Shown piece by piece: positions 62,362-64,000 of a stretch of DNA of 64,000 nt. Position numbers and translations under genes: made by a program. The stretch's first letter is position 1. Each line of letters starts with the position of its first letter. Below the pieces are notes generated by a model. It was not told the origin of the DNA, searched no databases, and saw only the letters and a program-made list of their open reading frames with translations. Source of the stretch: Halapricum desulfuricans (GTDB taxonomy: Archaea > Halobacteriota > Halobacteria > Halobacteriales > Haloarculaceae); assembly GCF_017094525.1 (NCBI RefSeq), contig NZ_CP064788.1:558001-622000 (forward strand), in the 5' to 3' direction.

Positions 62362-64000
62362 ATGGGTTCGTGCATCATTTGCGGCACATCTGTCGATGGC
62401 AAGATCTGCGACATTCACCAAGAGGACGTCGCCTTCGAGTTCCGGGGATCGAGTCCCGGTCAGCTGACATCCGGCCGCTACTACAAGGGGACGGTCGACG
62501 GCTTCGCCGAGTTCGGCGTCTTCGTCGACATCGGTGACAGCGTGACCGGGCTGCTCCACGAGAGCGAACTCGACGGCCGACTCGAGAACCTCGAGTGGGA
62601 GCCCGGCGACACGGTGTACGTCCAGGTGAAAAACGTCAGAGACAACGGTAACGTCGACCTCGGGTGGTCGATCCGCCAGTCCGACCGGGAGTTCCGCGGG
62701 AAGCTGATCGACGACCCCGAGTTCGACCAGCCGAAGCTTCCCGAAGAAGTCGAGACCGGCGCGGACGACTCGGAGACAGCAGGCGAGGAGTCGACAAGCA
62801 CGGCAGCGCCGGCCGACGAGTCGGCGGCGAGCGAAGGGGACAACCGCCCACAAGCGGGGGACGTCCGAGCGCGCGAGTCCGGATCGGCCGGCCCGCAGGC
62901 GGGCGAGACGCGAGCGGCCGCCACCGGAGACGTGGAGACCGTCTCCACCGAGGGCGCTGACGCGACCGAGGAGGCGCCGCTGGTGACAGTCGAGGCGCTC
63001 GGCGACCGCGTCGGCGAGGTCGTCCAGCTCGAGGGGACGATCGAGACGGCTCGCCAGACCAGCGGCCCGACGGTGTTCGAACTCGCCGACGGGACAGGAA
63101 CGGTCGACTGTGCGGCCTTCGAGGAGGCCGGCGTCCGCGCCTATCCCGATATCGGCGAGGACGACGTCGTTCGACTGACGGGCGAGATCCGCGAGCGTCG
63201 CGGTGAACTGCAGGTCGAGACCGAACAGCTCGAAGCGCTCGAAGACGACGAGCGCGAGGCCGTCCGGGAACGTATGGAGGAGGCGCTGACCGAGAAGGCG
63301 CGGCCGGACGCGGTGGAACTGCTCGCGGACGACGAGGTGCTGTCGGGACTGACGGAGGCGTTCCGCGACGCGGCCGGCGAGATCCGCCGGGCCGTCTTCG
63401 AGGAGCGGCCGGTCGTCGTCCGCCACGGCGCGACCGCCGACGGGTACGTCGCCGGGGCCGCGATCGAGCACGCGACGCTGCCGCTGATCCGCGAGGAACA
63501 CACCCGTTCCGACGCGGAGTATCACTACTTCGACCGGCGTCCGCTGGAGGGTGACGTCTACGAGATGGACGACGCGACCAAAGACGTCACGACGATGCTC
63601 GACAACCGGGAGCGCCACGACGAGCAACTGCCGCTGTACGTGTTCGTCGGCGTCGGCGGCACGCGCGAGTCGCTGGACGGACTGGCGTTTCTGGACGTCT
63701 ACGACGCGCCGCGCGTGGTGATCGACACCGTGGCCGAGCCGGAGATCACCGACGAGGTCGAGACGGTCGTCAGCCCCGACACCGATCCCGCGACGCTGAC
63801 GACGGTCGACGGCCAGCTCGACGGGCCGACGACGGCGGCGATCGCCGCGAACGTCGCCGCACACGTCAACGACGACGTCCGCGAGGAACTGTCGTATCTG
63901 CCGGCCGCAAGCTTCTGGGAGGCGCCGCCCGAGGCGTACGCCGACGCCGCCAGCGAGGCGGGCTACGACGTCGAGACGCTCGCGGAGGTCCGGGACGCCG
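62362..64000 (+). CDS. DHH-family OB-fold protein (RecJ-like), C-terminus outside window, degraded active site
   Basis: At least 546 residues. Residues 1-20 form a zinc-ribbon-like CIICGTSVDGKICDIH, residues about 35-115 an S1 domain (GTVDGFAEFGVFVDIG, then TGLLHESELDG), followed by a disordered acidic linker, an OB fold (VGEVVQLEGTIETARQTSGP, then VVRLTGEIRERRGELQVE) and a DHH domain. In RecJ relatives motif I is HHADADGY and motif III DHH; here they read HGATADGY and DTV. The protein is therefore probably not a nuclease, but a nucleic-acid-binding or Cdc45-like paralogue. Confidence 0.82.
   Translation, partial: MGSCIICGTSVDGKICDIHQEDVAFEFRGSSPGQLTSGRYYKGTVDGFAEFGVFVDIGDSVTGLLHESELDGRLENLEWEPGDTVYVQVKNVRDNGNVDLGWSIRQSDREFRGKLIDDPEFDQPKLPEEVETGADDSETAGEESTSTAAPADESAASEGDNRPQAGDVRARESGSAGPQAGETRAAATGDVETVSTEGADATEEAPLVTVEALGDRVGEVVQLEGTIETARQTSGPTVFELADGTGTVDCAAFEEAGVRAYPDIGEDDVVRLTGEIRERRGELQVETEQLEALEDDEREAVRERMEEALTEKARPDAVELLADDEVLSGLTEAFRDAAGEIRRAVFEERPVVVRHGATADGYVAGAAIEHATLPLIREEHTRSDAEYHYFDRRPLEGDVYEMDDATKDVTTMLDNRERHDEQLPLYVFVGVGGTRESLDGLAFLDVYDAPRVVIDTVAEPEITDEVETVVSPDTDPATLTTVDGQLDGPTTAAIAANVAAHVNDDVREELSYLPAASFWEAPPEAYADAASEAGYDVETLAEVRDA

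Overview
The window is high-GC chromosomal DNA from a halophilic archaeon (class Halobacteria). The proteins are very acidic. There is a sensory rhodopsin II/transducer pair, an initiator tRNA of archaeal type, archaemetzincin, several haloarchaea-specific small families and bat-type HTH regulators. Many genes start at or just after a TATA-like box. I cannot name the genus; the tandem GH31 glucosidases suggest a sugar-using lineage.

Layout. 1-3.9 kb: a minus-strand cluster of exported proteins with SipW-type signal sequences, one carrying a von Willebrand A domain, followed by an operator array and two membrane-anchored winged-helix (DUF7344-like) proteins. 6-11.3 kb: thymidylate kinase, a hydrolase, a decayed ABC transporter, an amino-acid permease and a UspA protein. 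11.4 kb: initiator tRNA-Met with a duplicated 3' end. 12-15 kb: the htrII-sopII phototaxis operon. 15-31 kb: mostly ordinary genes (pseudokinase, GDPD, PiT transporter, ThyX, RecA-like ATPase/response regulator, MutY, MFS, redox enzymes, inositol phosphatase, archaemetzincin). 31-39.4 kb: an accessory stretch with a PIN toxin-antitoxin pair, IS200/IS605-like end hairpins, a UDP-glucose dehydrogenase relic, hyuAB, a broken VapC beside an intact AbrB antitoxin, and an unknown regulated gene. 39.4-46.5 kb: old yellow enzyme, alanine dehydrogenase-like enzyme, leucyl-tRNA synthetase, esterase and a second VapBC. 46.5-50 kb: a four-gene operon (UbiD-family decarboxylase, aconitase-X large and small subunits, UbiX). 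50-55 kb: histidine kinase, HTH regulator, ADTH synthase and dihydroorotase. 55-61 kb: two GH31 glucosidases bracketed by two copies of an 80-bp inverted-repeat element. 61-64 kb: an AI-2E-type transporter and an incomplete DHH-family protein with degraded catalytic motifs.

How they work together. The aconitase-X pair, the UbiD-family protein and UbiX match the enzyme set of the archaeal (anhydromevalonate phosphate) mevalonate route, which is not the route generally described for haloarchaea. ThyX and Tmk both serve dTTP synthesis. The rhodopsin and transducer form a light-sensing complex. The operator-like palindromes upstream of both SipW-type transcription units suggest one regulator controls the surface proteins.

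Two families of short non-coding inverted-repeat elements (82 bp and 79-80 bp) are scattered here. They sit at gene ends, contribute start or stop codons, and one splits a glycosyltransferase remnant. The window also holds many genes in decay (ABC ATPase, ABC permease, ugd, VapC, GT4).
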